The notes under the pieces were generated by a model. It ran no database searches. It had not been told where the DNA came from and saw only the letters and a list, made by a program, of their open reading frames with translations. Shown here in pieces: positions 9,304 to 18,283 of a DNA stretch of 64,000 bases. The position numbers and the translations under genes are program-made. The stretch covers positions 1 to 64,000 of the forward strand of contig NZ_QPIW01000023.1 in NCBI RefSeq assembly GCF_003339505.1. The letters are read 5' to 3'. Numbering within the stretch: position 1 is the stretch's first letter; the number at the start of each line of letters is the position of its first letter. Origin of the DNA: Runella aurantiaca (GTDB taxonomy: Bacteria > Bacteroidota > Bacteroidia > Cytophagales > Spirosomataceae).

Positions 9304-10476
9304 ATGATTCATATTGTACAGACCTTCACCATGCCCATGTCGCTTCTCTTTTTGGAGGGGCAGACATATTTTTGGCAGCAAAATAGCTATAAAGTACATG
9401 TTCTAACCAGCGGAAGTGATGAGCTATCGCGTTTCGGGACACTTAATAATGTATCAACTTCCTCAATTTCATTCTGCCGAGCCCCGTTTTCTATCATCAA
9501 AGACCTCAAAAGTTGCTTTCAGCTAATCCATTTTTTCCAAAAAATAAAGCCCCTTTTTGCGCATGGAAACACTCCAAAAGCGGCTTTATTGACAATGATT
9601 ACGGCCAGAATTACAAATATTCCAATCCGAATATACGAAATGCACGGCTTACCCCTCGAAACTGCCAACTGGAGAATGAAAATAGTTTACTTTTTAGCCG
9701 AAAAAATATGCTGCCGACTCGCCACTCACGTCATCGCCGTTAGTCCTTCGTTAAGAAAAGTGGTAATTACAAAAGGGTTGATAGTTCCTTCAAAAATATC
9801 GGTTATGCACAATGGTAGCTGCAATGGTATTGATGCGATGCTTAAATTTAACCCTTCATTCACGAACATTCAGGAAGTTGAAGCCCTCAAAACAAAATAC
9901 GGGATTGCCCCTAATCAGTCTGTTGTGGGTTTTGTGGGGCGTTTGACCAAAGAAAAAGGTGTTATAGAACTTTATGAAGCTTGGCAAAAAGTCAAACAAC
10001 GGTTTCCAACGGCGATGTTATTGGTCATAGGCAGCGTGGATGAACGGGTCCCGCTTTCCAATAAATGGTTGGACAAATTGGCCGCTGATGAAACCATTGT
10101 TTGTGCGGGGGAAGTTAAAAATATGGCATCACACTATGCATTGATGGATTTTATGGTGCTTCCAAGCCACCGCGAAGGCCTTGGAAATGTAGTCCTAGAA
10201 GCAGCTGCCATGAAAAAACCGTCTATTGTTTCGTATGTGACGGGATTGAAAGATGCGATTTTAAAGAATCATACTGGTCTTTTTTGCCAAGCCCATTCAG
10301 CAGACGACCTGATGCTTAAAATCATCTATTATCTTGAAAATAAACCTACTATGGAAGCACACGGAATCGCCGCCCGCACCTGGGTTATTCAACATTTTTG
10401 TCCAGTTGATGTATGGGAAGCAAAATTACAGTTATACCAACGCTTGGTCGCTGAGTACGAATCTGTAATTTTGTAA
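9304..10476 (+). CDS. Glycosyltransferase family 4
   Basis: 390 aa, GT-B fold. The N-terminal acceptor domain includes FAHGNTPKAALLTMITARITN and IRIYEMHGLPLE. The C-terminal donor domain has GFVGRLTKEKGVIELYEAW and the EX7E-type catalytic/nucleotide motif in HREGLGNVVLEAAAMKKPSI. This resembles the PglA/WbpH-like retaining transferases that use UDP-HexNAc. The stop codon is 1 bp before the next start, so it is translationally close to the phosphoglycosyltransferase, and both probably build the same oligosaccharide. Confidence 0.9.
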   Translation: MIHIVQTFTMPMSLLFLEGQTYFWQQNSYKVHVLTSGSDELSRFGTLNNVSTSSISFCRAPFSIIKDLKSCFQLIHFFQKIKPLFAHGNTPKAALLTMITARITNIPIRIYEMHGLPLETANWRMKIVYFLAEKICCRLATHVIAVSPSLRKVVITKGLIVPSKISVMHNGSCNGIDAMLKFNPSFTNIQEVEALKTKYGIAPNQSVVGFVGRLTKEKGVIELYEAWQKVKQRFPTAMLLVIGSVDERVPLSNKWLDKLAADETIVCAGEVKNMASHYALMDFMVLPSHREGLGNVVLEAAAMKKPSIVSYVTGLKDAILKNHTGLFCQAHSADDLMLKIIYYLENKPTMEAHGIAARTWVIQHFCPVDVWEAKLQLYQRLVAEYESVIL

Positions 10477-10477
10477 A

Positions 10478-11086
10478 ATGAGCTATCAACGATTTCTTAA
10501 ACCGGTCATTGATAAAATTGCCGCCCTTTGTATCCTTCTACTGACCCTTCCCATTACGTTGGTAGTCACCGCATTATTGTATTTTTACAATCAGGGAAAA
10601 CCTTTTTTCTTTCAATTACGTCCTGGGCAAAACGGTAAAATTTTTAAAATTATAAAATTCAAAACCATGAACGACCGCCGGGCGGTCAATGGAGAATTAT
10701 TGCCAGACAGCGCCCGCTTAACGCCCGCGGGACGGTTTGTACGCAAAACATCTTTGGATGAATTGCCACAGTTAATCAATGTTTTGAAAGGTGATATGTC
10801 GCTGGTTGGGCCAAGGCCACTACTGCCCGAATACTTGCCTCTTTACAGCCAACGTCAGCAACGAAGGCATGAAGTAAAACCAGGTATCACGGGCTGGGCG
10901 CAAATCAACGGGCGCAATACTATTTCGTGGTCTCAAAAGTTCGAATATGATATTTGGTATGCAGAACATATATCTTTGAGCCTTGACATTAAGATACTTT
11001 GGCTTACGCTGATAAAAGTTTTCAAACGCGAAGGCATCAGTTCGGAGACGTCGGTTACAATGGAGAAATTTAAAGGAAACAACTAA
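10478..11086 (+). CDS. PglC-like undecaprenyl-phosphate sugar phosphotransferase
   Basis: A short (202 aa) monotopic phosphoglycosyltransferase of the bacterial sugar transferase family. Residues 10-32 form the reentrant membrane helix. Hallmarks follow: KIIKFKTMND, the catalytic RKTSLDELPQLINVLKGDMS, VGPRPLLPEYLP and KPGITGWAQINGRN. The family transfers a sugar-1-phosphate to undecaprenyl phosphate, starting glycan assembly. The large four-helix N-terminal extension of WcaJ-type enzymes is absent. The PglD-like gene follows after 4 bp, which suggests that a diacetylated amino sugar such as bacillosamine is the starter, although the aminotransferase and dehydratase are not here. Confidence 0.92.
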   Translation: MSYQRFLKPVIDKIAALCILLLTLPITLVVTALLYFYNQGKPFFFQLRPGQNGKIFKIIKFKTMNDRRAVNGELLPDSARLTPAGRFVRKTSLDELPQLINVLKGDMSLVGPRPLLPEYLPLYSQRQQRRHEVKPGITGWAQINGRNTISWSQKFEYDIWYAEHISLSLDIKILWLTLIKVFKREGISSETSVTMEKFKGNN

Positions 11087-11090
11087 TACA

Positions 11091-11693
11091 ATGCTTTTAT
11101 ACGGCGCAAGTGGCCATGCCAAGGTCATTATCAGTTGCTTACGGGCAAACGGAGTTCCTATTTCTGGAATTTTTGATGATGATTTACAAAAAAAAAGTTT
11201 ATGGTCGATTCCCGTTATTGGCAAGTACGACCCCAATTTTGATAATAAAAGCTTACTTATCATTGCTATCGGCAACAATCAAATCCGCCGCAAAATAGCC
11301 AGTTCCATTCATCATCAGTTCGGGAAAGTAGCGCACCCTTCGGCCATTATCGACGATTCGGTAAAGATGAGTGCAGGTTCCGTCATATTTCATAATGTGG
11401 TGGTACAAGCCGATGTAAGCATTGGCAAACACGTCATTATCAACACTTCATCGTCGGTAGATCATGATTGTACCCTAGGCGATTTTGTACACATTGCACC
11501 CAATGCAACACTCTGCGGAAATGTACAGGTAGGCGAGGGAACGCTCATTGGTGCTGGAACCATTGTTACTCCCAACATCACCATTGGAAAAAACTGCCTG
11601 ATTGCGGCAGGGAGCGTTATTACGAAGGATATTCCTGACTTTGCCATTGTCCGGGGAAATCCAGCGCGTGTCCTTAAAATTACTTTTGATTAA
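11091..11693 (+). CDS. PglD-like sugar O-/N-acetyltransferase (left-handed beta-helix)
   Basis: 200 aa. The N-terminal Rossmann-like domain starts with LLYGASGHAKVIISC, typical of the PglD/NeuD/VioB group. Hexapeptide repeats follow (SVIFHNVVVQADVSIGKHVI to LIAAGSVITKDIPDFAIV), with the likely catalytic His in SSSVDHDCTLGDFVHIAP. It uses acetyl-CoA to acetylate a UDP-amino sugar. Placed directly after the PglC-like enzyme, it probably makes that enzyme's substrate. Its last 14 bp overlap the convergent holin-like gene. Confidence 0.9.
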   Translation: MLLYGASGHAKVIISCLRANGVPISGIFDDDLQKKSLWSIPVIGKYDPNFDNKSLLIIAIGNNQIRRKIASSIHHQFGKVAHPSAIIDDSVKMSAGSVIFHNVVVQADVSIGKHVIINTSSSVDHDCTLGDFVHIAPNATLCGNVQVGEGTLIGAGTIVTPNITIGKNCLIAAGSVITKDIPDFAIVRGNPARVLKITFD

Positions 11694-12012
11694 ACACCCG
11701 AAACAATAATTGACGCACCGCTTGTTGTACCTGTCGTCCAGCTCCCGCCCAAAAAACGGTACCTGCCGCCAACAATCCAAAGACAATAAAAAAACCTATA
11801 TAGCGGCTATCGAGCCATTCGTTGATACCAACCGCCAACATAATAAACAGAAAAATACCAGTCAGACCTGCCAACAACAATAGCACCACTAAATAAATAA
11901 GCCGGATGGCAATGTTTTCAAGGCGCTCCTGTGTTTCTGTTTTTATCAAATCCAGGCGCGTTTCTAGGTATTTAAAAAGGTAATTTCGGACCTCTTCTAT
12001 TTTTTCAAACAT
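11680..12012 (-). CDS. Phage holin-like family membrane protein (Holin_X/YqjE type)
   Basis: 110 aa from the ATG at 12012. An in-frame upstream ATG at 12078 would add 22 polar residues; I prefer 12012 because the protein then starts as MFEKIEEVRNYLFKYLETRLDL, the family norm. An amphipathic N-terminal helix is followed by two membrane helices (IRLIYLVVLLLLAGLTGIFLF and YIGFFIVFGLLAAGTVFWA). Despite the name, such genes are chromosomal and of unknown function in Bacteroidota, possibly linked to envelope stress. It is convergent with, and slightly overlapping, the acetyltransferase gene. Confidence 0.8.
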   Translation of the reverse strand: MFEKIEEVRNYLFKYLETRLDLIKTETQERLENIAIRLIYLVVLLLLAGLTGIFLFIMLAVGINEWLDSRYIGFFIVFGLLAAGTVFWAGAGRQVQQAVRQLLFRVFNQK

Positions 12013-12128
12013 TGGTTTTTGAATTGATGATGTATATTTTTTTGTTATCCGACGCTGATTAATTGTGTCTGATAACAATTTTACATAAAACTATTGAGTC
12101 TTACAAAGCGTTTCCAATTTGTGGTTCG

Positions 12129-12136
12129 TAACTTTG
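12129..12136 (+). promoter_or_regulatory. -7 box of the ubiE-porT transcript
   Basis: TAACTTTG matches the Bacteroidota -7 consensus TAnnTTTG, 80 bp before the ubiE start. No clear TTG at the -33 position. Confidence 0.55.
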
Positions 12137-12215
12137 TCGCTTTGAAAAGTTCCAGTTGCAGAACTGCAAAGGAGTGTTGTTTTCACTTTCTTTCTTATTT
12201 TGACTTCAAACTATT

Positions 12216-12938
12216 ATGACGGTTGTACCATACAAAGACAAAGATTCAAGCAAACGCGAACAGATAGCGGAGATGTTTGACAATGTTTCGCCCAAATATG
12301 ACTTTTTGAACCACCTCCTCAGCGCGGGCATTGATATTTATTGGCGCAAACGTGCCATCAAACTCCTAAAAAAAGAAAATCCACAAACGATTTTGGATAT
12401 TGCTACTGGTACGGGCGACTTTGCCATTGAAGCCTTAGCTCTCAAACCAAAAAAAATTGTCGGTATTGATATTTCGGAAGGTATGCTTTCAGTGGGGCGG
12501 GAGAAAATCAAAAAACTTGGCATGGAAAATGTCATTGATCTCCGTACGGGAGACTCGGCCAATTTGCCTTTGGAAAGTAATTCTTTTGATGCAGTGATTG
12601 CCTCGTTTGGTGTTCGAAATTTTGAAAATCTGCTTCATGGCCTCACTGACATGTGTCGGGTGATGAAACCAGGTGGCACTTGCGTGATTTTGGAATTTTC
12701 AAAACCGAAAACTTTCCCGTTCAAACAATTATACAACTTTTACTTTCGTTACATTTTACCGATTGTAGGACGAATGGTTTCCAAAGATTCTGCGGCGTAT
12801 ACCTATCTTCCCGAATCGGTGCAGGCGTTTCCAGACGGAAACGACTTTTTGAAAATTTACGAACAGGCGGGCTTCAAAAACACAAAATGCATACCACTCA
12901 CGTTTGGAATTTGTTCGATTTACATTGGAAAAAAATAA
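12216..12938 (+). CDS. ubiE: Demethylmenaquinone methyltransferase
   Basis: 240 aa class I SAM methyltransferase (UbiE/MenG). Diagnostic segments are FDNVSPKYDFLNHLLSAGID near residue 25, SAM motif LDIATGTGDFAIEAL, AVIASFGVRNFEN and VMKPGGTCVILEFSKP. It performs the last step of menaquinone synthesis, methylating demethylmenaquinone at the membrane; ubiquinone is not expected in this phylum, so menG is an equally good name. The 3' end overlaps the porT start by 52 bp, implying coupled expression. Confidence 0.95.
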   Translation: MTVVPYKDKDSSKREQIAEMFDNVSPKYDFLNHLLSAGIDIYWRKRAIKLLKKENPQTILDIATGTGDFAIEALALKPKKIVGIDISEGMLSVGREKIKKLGMENVIDLRTGDSANLPLESNSFDAVIASFGVRNFENLLHGLTDMCRVMKPGGTCVILEFSKPKTFPFKQLYNFYFRYILPIVGRMVSKDSAAYTYLPESVQAFPDGNDFLKIYEQAGFKNTKCIPLTFGICSIYIGKK

Positions 12939-13621
12939 TACTCGGATTATTGATAGGCTCCGGCATGCTTAATACTGCCGATGCACAAACCGTCGGCTAT
13001 TTCCGAAAACATCAGGAGTTTTATGACGACAAGCCTATCCACTACGGTTTTTTGTTTGCGCTGCCCGTTACACGCTTTCGCCTTGTTCATGACGATTCAT
13101 TCTTAACACAAGACACCACAAACCGCATTACGGCCCCCGTCACCGTCGGATTTCGTTTTGGTTTTGTCATGAATGGGTATCTCAATGACCACTGGGACAT
13201 TCGCACCACCCCCTCCGTATCACTCTATAACCGCGCCGTAGAATATGAGTACGGCAGCGGCAAAAAACGCCGTGAACTACGCGAAGCTACGTGGATAGAA
13301 ATTCCACTTTTGTTTAAATACAAATCGCAACGGCGAATGAATTCTCGCATGTATATGTTGGCTGGGGCAACGTTTGGGTTTGAAACCAATGTTCGCAAAC
13401 GTCAATTACCTGGTTCTGACCGTCTGAATGCCAAAAGTGCTGACTTGACCATTGATTATGGATTTGGATTTGAGCAGTTTTTGGCATATACCAAATTTTC
13501 TCCTGAACTACGATTTTCTCACGGAATCGTAAATTTATACCGTACCAACGACCCAAACTCTACTGCTAGCATCCGCCGGCTTACGTCGCATACCGTTACG
13601 TTGTATTTGATGTTTGAATAA
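12887..13621 (+). CDS. porT: PorT-like outer-membrane beta-barrel protein (type IX secretion)
   Basis: 245 aa from the ATG at 12887, chosen because it gives a signal peptide (hydrophobic IILGLLIGSGMLNTADAQ) and the mature start QTVGYFRKHQEFYDDKPIHYGF. The frame is open further upstream, but only inside ubiE. The body is beta-strand rich (VTVGFRFGFVMNGYLNDHWDIRTTPSVSL, RMYMLAGATFGFETNV). PorT/SprT is needed for type IX secretion and gliding in several Bacteroidota, and ubiE followed by porT is a recurring gene order there. I assign it by this order together with the barrel features. Confidence 0.82.
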   Translation: MHTTHVWNLFDLHWKKIILGLLIGSGMLNTADAQTVGYFRKHQEFYDDKPIHYGFLFALPVTRFRLVHDDSFLTQDTTNRITAPVTVGFRFGFVMNGYLNDHWDIRTTPSVSLYNRAVEYEYGSGKKRRELREATWIEIPLLFKYKSQRRMNSRMYMLAGATFGFETNVRKRQLPGSDRLNAKSADLTIDYGFGFEQFLAYTKFSPELRFSHGIVNLYRTNDPNSTASIRRLTSHTVTLYLMFE

Positions 13622-13774
13622 ACCGATTGTTTTTCTAAACTTTGCAGTAAGTGTTTATCCCCGCTTACTGTACGTGATTTATTAAGTACTTGTTTATCAA
13701 ATCATTAATTTATTTAGATGAATAAAACAAGGATAATAATCGCGTAGAATTGTTCACTACCAACTTTCCAAATC

Positions 13775-14734
13775 ATGTCAGAAACTGCACTTCTAGACGA
13801 AATTCCGTCATTAGATATTTCCGATTTTACCAGTGGAGACCCCGCCCGCAAATCCCAATTTGTCCAAGATTTAGGCACCGCTTTTAACAACATCGGTTTT
13901 GTTTGCATCAAAAACCACGGCCTTTCTGAAGACCTTCGCCTAAAGCTGTATGATTCAGTACAGCAATTTTTCAAACAACCCGACGACGTAAAGAAAAAAT
14001 ACGAATTCTCGGAGTTGTCTGGCCAGCGCGGCTACATCGGTAAAGGAAAAGAGACCGCCAAAGGCTTTAAAGTAGCCGATTTGAAGGAGTTTTACCACGT
14101 AGGACAGCCTGCGCCAGAAGGCGAAATGCCACACAATATTTTTCCCGAAGAAGTCCCCGAGTTTAAAGAATATACGCTAAAAGTCTACGAAACTTTTGAG
14201 AACACGGGCAAAACCCTCCTGCGGGCCATCGCCGTATATTTGGGGCTAGATGAAAATTATTTTGAGGATAAAGTCCGCAACGGCGACAGCATTTTGCGGG
14301 CGCTTCATTATTTTCCCCTTGACCCCACAACGGTTCCCGACGGGGCCGTTCGGGCGGCGGCGCATGGAGACATCAACCTCATTACTCTGCTCATGGGTGC
14401 CAGTGCCGAAGGTCTTGAAGTACTTCGCCGCGACGGCAAGTGGATTGCTATCACGGCATTACCGGATCAAATTGTGGTCAACGTAGGTGATATGCTCGAC
14501 CGATTGACCAATCATAATCTCAAATCCACGATTCACCGCGTGGTCAATCCCCCTCGGGAGAAAATGAATACCTCTCGGTATTCTATTCCGTTTTTTATGC
14601 ATCCACGAGGCGATATGAATTTGACGTGTCTGGAGAGTTGTGTCGATGCCAATCATCCAAAACTCTACGTCGACATGACGGCGGGAGAATTTCTCAATGA
14701 GCGCCTCATTGAATTGGGTCTAAAAAAAGCATAA
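13775..14734 (+). CDS. Isopenicillin-N-synthase-like 2-oxoglutarate/Fe(II) dioxygenase
   Basis: 319 aa with both domains of the family: the N-terminal DIOX_N part (IPSLDISDFTSGDPARKSQF, NNIGFVCIKNHGLSEDLR) and the C-terminal 2OG-FeII_Oxy jelly roll. Iron ligands are visible as the His and Asp of AAAHGDINLITLL and the His of STIHRVVNPP. The 2OG-binding Arg/Ser lies in NTSRYSIPFF. The substrate cannot be predicted; despite the family name there are no peptide-antibiotic genes nearby. It has its own promoter region and a strong terminator at 14750, so it is likely monocistronic. Confidence 0.9.
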   Translation: MSETALLDEIPSLDISDFTSGDPARKSQFVQDLGTAFNNIGFVCIKNHGLSEDLRLKLYDSVQQFFKQPDDVKKKYEFSELSGQRGYIGKGKETAKGFKVADLKEFYHVGQPAPEGEMPHNIFPEEVPEFKEYTLKVYETFENTGKTLLRAIAVYLGLDENYFEDKVRNGDSILRALHYFPLDPTTVPDGAVRAAAHGDINLITLLMGASAEGLEVLRRDGKWIAITALPDQIVVNVGDMLDRLTNHNLKSTIHRVVNPPREKMNTSRYSIPFFMHPRGDMNLTCLESCVDANHPKLYVDMTAGEFLNERLIELGLKKA

Positions 14735-14749
14735 ATTGCTTTTTCTCCA

Positions 14750-14797
14750 GTCGGGTAGTTTTCGAAAAGGCAGAAAACTACCCGACAGATTTTTTTG
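14750..14797 (+). terminator. Rho-independent terminator after the dioxygenase
   Basis: A 14-bp perfect stem, GTCGGGTAGTTTTC at 14750-14763 with its complement at 14773-14786, loop of 9 nt, then a T tract starting at 14790. A textbook intrinsic terminator 15 bp after the stop. Confidence 0.9.
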
Positions 14798-14823
14798 TTA
14801 ACCCCTAAAATCCCTTCTTCAGC

Positions 14824-16029
14824 GTGTCAGAATCACTCCTTCACCCGCCCGTTAAGCGGATTCGACACCTCATCTTTTTGAAAGATGTGCTGATTCTAGC
14901 GTTAACCTGCTTTGGAGGACCACAAGTACATTTAGTAATGTTTTTGGAACGGTTTGTGCAAAAACGCCGCTACCTTACCGAGGAAGAATTGCTTGAGTTA
15001 CAGGCCCTTTGCCAAATACTGCCCGGCCCAACCTCTACCCAAACAATCACCGCTTTAGGTTTTAAATTAGGCGGGCCTAATCTGGCCTACGCTACGGTTT
15101 TGGTTTGGTCATTGCCCGCAGTACTAGTGATGACACTCGCCGCACTCGGGATTTATTACCTCCAACAAAATCAGATTTCGCTCACTTTCATGCGTTTTGT
15201 GGAACCGATGGCAATTGGTTTTTTGGCGTATGGTGGATATACGATTGGCGCCAAGGTTATTCACAAAAACACGCATTGGTTCATTTTGATTACGGCTGCG
15301 ATTATCGCTTATTTGTTCCCGTCTCCTTACATGACCCCCATTGTGATTGTTTTGGGTGGATTTATTACTTCTTTGGGGTTTCGCAAACACGAAAAAATGG
15401 ACAAAAACCCTATTCACATTCAGTGGGCCAATTTCATTCTATGGCTTAGCGTATTGGTTTTTGCGGCCGCGCTTGGAGCAATTACCCAATCGCTGCCAGT
15501 TCGTCTTTTTGAAAACTTTTATCGCAACGGTAGCCTTGTTTTTGGAGGGGGGCAGGTACTAAATCCGATGCTTTACACGGAGTTTGTTGAATTTAAACAA
15601 TACCTGACCCGACAAGAGTTTTTGAGCGGTATGGCGTTGGCCCAAGTAATTCCAGGGCCTGTTTTTTCGATTGCTTCGTACATCGGGGCTTTATCCATGC
15701 GCTCCGAAGGCGGGCTAGGAAGTCAACTTTGGGGAAGTTTAGCGGCTACCACTGGGATTTTTTTGCCCGGAACATTTTTAATATTCTTTGTTTATCGTTT
15801 TTGGAACAGCCTAAAAAAATACCGTGGTGTACGGGCCTCACTCGAAGGGATAAATGCCGCAAGTGTAGGTCTTACCGCAGCCGCTGTAATCAGGATGTTT
15901 ATTCCTACCGCCACCAATACCACGGCAATCATTACCATCATCGGAACACTCGGTATACTGCAATATACCAAAACCCCTCCTTATGTGATTGTGCTGGGAG
16001 GCATCTTGTTAGGAATCCTTTTTCATTAA
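14824..16029 (+). CDS. chrA: Chromate transporter, ChrA family (full length)
   Basis: 401 aa beginning at a GTG codon. Two homologous CHR halves are visible. The first is LTCFGGPQVHLVMFLERFVQKRR with LCQILPGPTSTQTITALGFKLGG. The second is FGGGQVLNPMLYTEFVEFKQYLTRQEF with LAQVIPGPVFSIASYIGALS. The many hydrophobic helices (about 10-11) fit an inner-membrane exporter. ChrA proteins expel chromate; in environmental bacteria the natural substrate may be another oxyanion. The gene stands between a terminator and the S46 peptidase, with no other metal-resistance genes. Confidence 0.92.
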   Translation: MSESLLHPPVKRIRHLIFLKDVLILALTCFGGPQVHLVMFLERFVQKRRYLTEEELLELQALCQILPGPTSTQTITALGFKLGGPNLAYATVLVWSLPAVLVMTLAALGIYYLQQNQISLTFMRFVEPMAIGFLAYGGYTIGAKVIHKNTHWFILITAAIIAYLFPSPYMTPIVIVLGGFITSLGFRKHEKMDKNPIHIQWANFILWLSVLVFAAALGAITQSLPVRLFENFYRNGSLVFGGGQVLNPMLYTEFVEFKQYLTRQEFLSGMALAQVIPGPVFSIASYIGALSMRSEGGLGSQLWGSLAATTGIFLPGTFLIFFVYRFWNSLKKYRGVRASLEGINAASVGLTAAAVIRMFIPTATNTTAIITIIGTLGILQYTKTPPYVIVLGGILLGILFH

Positions 16030-16073
16030 TTTTATTGTATATCTTTTCTTTTTCAATCATTCCAAACTTTTCT

Positions 16074-18224
16074 ATGAACAGACTAAAAATCACACTCTTA
16101 TCTTTTGTTTTGGGGATAAGCGTGTCTTATGCCAGCGACCCTACCGACGAAGGTATGTGGCTGCCTTCTTTGATTGGCAAAAACGAAGCCCAGATGAAAA
16201 AACAGGGCTTCAAACTAACGACCAAAGACATCTACGATATCAACAATGCCAGTCTTAAAGATGCCATTGTACGCATGGGTGGCGGGTTTTGTACAGGAGA
16301 AATTGTCTCTGATAAAGGGCTTTTATTTACCAATCACCACTGCGGGTATGATGCCATTGCCACGCTTTCTACCCCTGCCGACAATATCTTAGACAATGGT
16401 TTCTGGGCTAAATCCAACGCCGAAGAACGCGCCGTAGAAGGATTATTTATTGATATTTTGGTCAGAATGGAAGATGTGACGGATAAAATTATGCCCGAAC
16501 TCAAAGGACTCAGCGAAAAAGACAGAGCAGCAAAAGTCAACCAGTTGGGCAATGAGCTTTCAAAAAAAGCTACCGACGGAACGACTTACAACGCCTCTGT
16601 GCGTGAATTTGCCAAAGGAAACGCCTATTATTTGTTTGTTTTTGAGAAATTTTCGGACATACGCCTAGTAGGGACCCCTCCCCAAAGCATTGGTAAATAC
16701 GGCGGCGACACCGACAACTGGGAGTGGCCACGCCATACGGGTGATTTCTCGGTGTTTCGTATTTATGCCAACAAAGACAACAAAGGCGCGGACTACTCGC
16801 AGGAAAATGTTCCTTATAAACCTAAGAAATTTTTACCAGTGTCGCTCAAAGGAATCAAACCAGGCGATTTTACCATGGTTTTTGGTTTTCCGGGCCGCAC
16901 CAATCGGTACGAAACATCAATGGGCATCAAACTGGCAATTGAAAAGGTAAACCCAGGCATTGTTAAAAATCGGGACATTCGCCTAAAGGCCTGGAAAGAG
17001 GAAATGGACAAGGATGTGGCCACCAAGCTTGCCCTTTCGTCAGAGTACGCCAACATTGCCAACTACTGGAAATATTTTATCGGTCAAACCCAACAGCTTC
17101 AACGCCTCAAAGTGTATGACCAAAAGGTAGCGATGGAAGCCAAATTTAACGCATGGGCCAAAGGCAAAGCCGAGTATGAAGGGATTTTTGAAGAATGGCA
17201 GAAAGCATACGCTGCTTATGAACCTTATGCTACTCACTCAACTTACCTTAATCAAGGCATCATCGGCGCCAATATCGTCAATCTAGCGATGCCGTTGGTC
17301 ATGGCCGAAGAACAACTCAAAGATCCCGTGAGAGCTAAGGCAATGGCCGAACGCATGAAAGGCTCGGCGGATGAGTTTTTTAAATCATTCAATTTGCCTT
17401 CTGACCAAAAAATTGTAGCTCAAACGTTACTGGCGTTTTATAACGATATTCCCAAAGAACAGCATCCAGCCATTATTCAGGAGATTTTGACGAAGTTTTC
17501 GTCGGGAACCCCCGAAGAGTCATTCAAGAAGTTTGCGCAGGAAATGTATCTAACAAGCGTTGTAACCAACAAAGACCGTTTTGCTAAATTTATAGAAAGC
17601 CCTTCGGCTGAGGTACTTGCCAACGACTGGGCATTGAAATATTTCAGCGATTTTCGAAAGAACTATATCACTAAATATGCAAAATATAACGCTGATTTTC
17701 AGGAAGCTGACAAAAAACTTTCGCGTATTTATATCAAAGGACTAACCGAAATGGACCCTTCTTTGGTTCAATATCCAGATGCCAACAGCACGCTGCGCGT
17801 CAGCTACGGAAATGTGCAGGATTATGACCCGCGCGATGGCGTACATTACAATTATAAAACGAACATTACGGGTGTAATTGAAAAATACAAACCCAACGAT
17901 TACGAGTTTGACCTGCCCAAAAACTTTTTGGAGTTGTATAAAAACAAAGATTTTGGCCAATACGCTGATGCACAAGGAGAAGTACCCGTAGGGTTTATTA
18001 CCAACAACGACATTACGGGAGGAAACTCAGGTAGCCCCGTACTGAATGCCAAAGGCGAATTGATTGGTTTGGCGTTTGACGGCAACTGGGAAGCAATGTC
18101 GGGCGATATTGTATTCGATAAAAAATACAAACGCTGCATCAACGTAGACATTCGCTACGTACTCTGGTGCATCGAAAAACTCGGTGGCTCCGACTTAGTA
18201 AAAGAATTAAAAGTAGTAAAGTAA
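16074..18224 (+). CDS. S46 family dipeptidyl peptidase (DPP7/DPP11 type)
   Basis: 716 aa from the ATG at 16074, which gives a signal peptide (residues 1-20, ITLLSFVLGISVSYA). The open frame extends upstream, but only over chrA. The chymotrypsin-like double barrel shows the catalytic His region LLFTNHHCGYDAI (His 88/89), the conserved GGDTDNWEWPRHTGDFSVFR with the likely Asp, and the nucleophile in GGNSGSP (Ser652). Family members release N-terminal dipeptides in the periplasm so amino-acid-fermenting Bacteroidota can take up peptides. Gly670 in AFDGNWEA lies 18 residues after the Ser, the position that I believe is Gly in DPP7 and Arg in DPP11, so DPP7-like hydrophobic specificity is inferred. 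Confidence 0.93.
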   Translation: MNRLKITLLSFVLGISVSYASDPTDEGMWLPSLIGKNEAQMKKQGFKLTTKDIYDINNASLKDAIVRMGGGFCTGEIVSDKGLLFTNHHCGYDAIATLSTPADNILDNGFWAKSNAEERAVEGLFIDILVRMEDVTDKIMPELKGLSEKDRAAKVNQLGNELSKKATDGTTYNASVREFAKGNAYYLFVFEKFSDIRLVGTPPQSIGKYGGDTDNWEWPRHTGDFSVFRIYANKDNKGADYSQENVPYKPKKFLPVSLKGIKPGDFTMVFGFPGRTNRYETSMGIKLAIEKVNPGIVKNRDIRLKAWKEEMDKDVATKLALSSEYANIANYWKYFIGQTQQLQRLKVYDQKVAMEAKFNAWAKGKAEYEGIFEEWQKAYAAYEPYATHSTYLNQGIIGANIVNLAMPLVMAEEQLKDPVRAKAMAERMKGSADEFFKSFNLPSDQKIVAQTLLAFYNDIPKEQHPAIIQEILTKFSSGTPEESFKKFAQEMYLTSVVTNKDRFAKFIESPSAEVLANDWALKYFSDFRKNYITKYAKYNADFQEADKKLSRIYIKGLTEMDPSLVQYPDANSTLRVSYGNVQDYDPRDGVHYNYKTNITGVIEKYKPNDYEFDLPKNFLELYKNKDFGQYADAQGEVPVGFITNNDITGGNSGSPVLNAKGELIGLAFDGNWEAMSGDIVFDKKYKRCINVDIRYVLWCIEKLGGSDLVKELKVVK

Positions 18225-18239
18225 CAGTTAGTAAGCAGT

Positions 18240-18275
18240 TTACAGTAGGCAGTTTTTAAAGGTTGCCTACTGTAA
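18240..18275. terminator. Bidirectional hairpin between S46 peptidase and der
   Basis: TTACAGTAGGCA (18240-18251) is complemented by TGCCTACTGTAA (18264-18275). It lies in the 59-bp gap between convergent stop codons, so it can serve both genes. Confidence 0.6.
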
Positions 18276-18283
18276 GCTATTTT

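Noticed and set aside
11680-12012. Prophage remnant suggested by the holin-like gene
   Set aside because: There are no other phage genes, attachment sites or composition shift; Holin_X/YqjE proteins are ordinary chromosomal genes.
12653-12886. Long upstream extension of the PorT frame inside ubiE
   Set aside because: It would overlap ubiE by 286 bp, reads as random composition (many Arg, Cys, Trp) and would hide the signal peptide that starts at 12887.
15729-16073. Upstream extension of the S46 peptidase frame over chrA
   Set aside because: The extension is rich in Cys, His and Arg, lies in the shadow of chrA, and places the signal peptide internally. The ATG at 16074 gives a normal 716-aa secreted enzyme.
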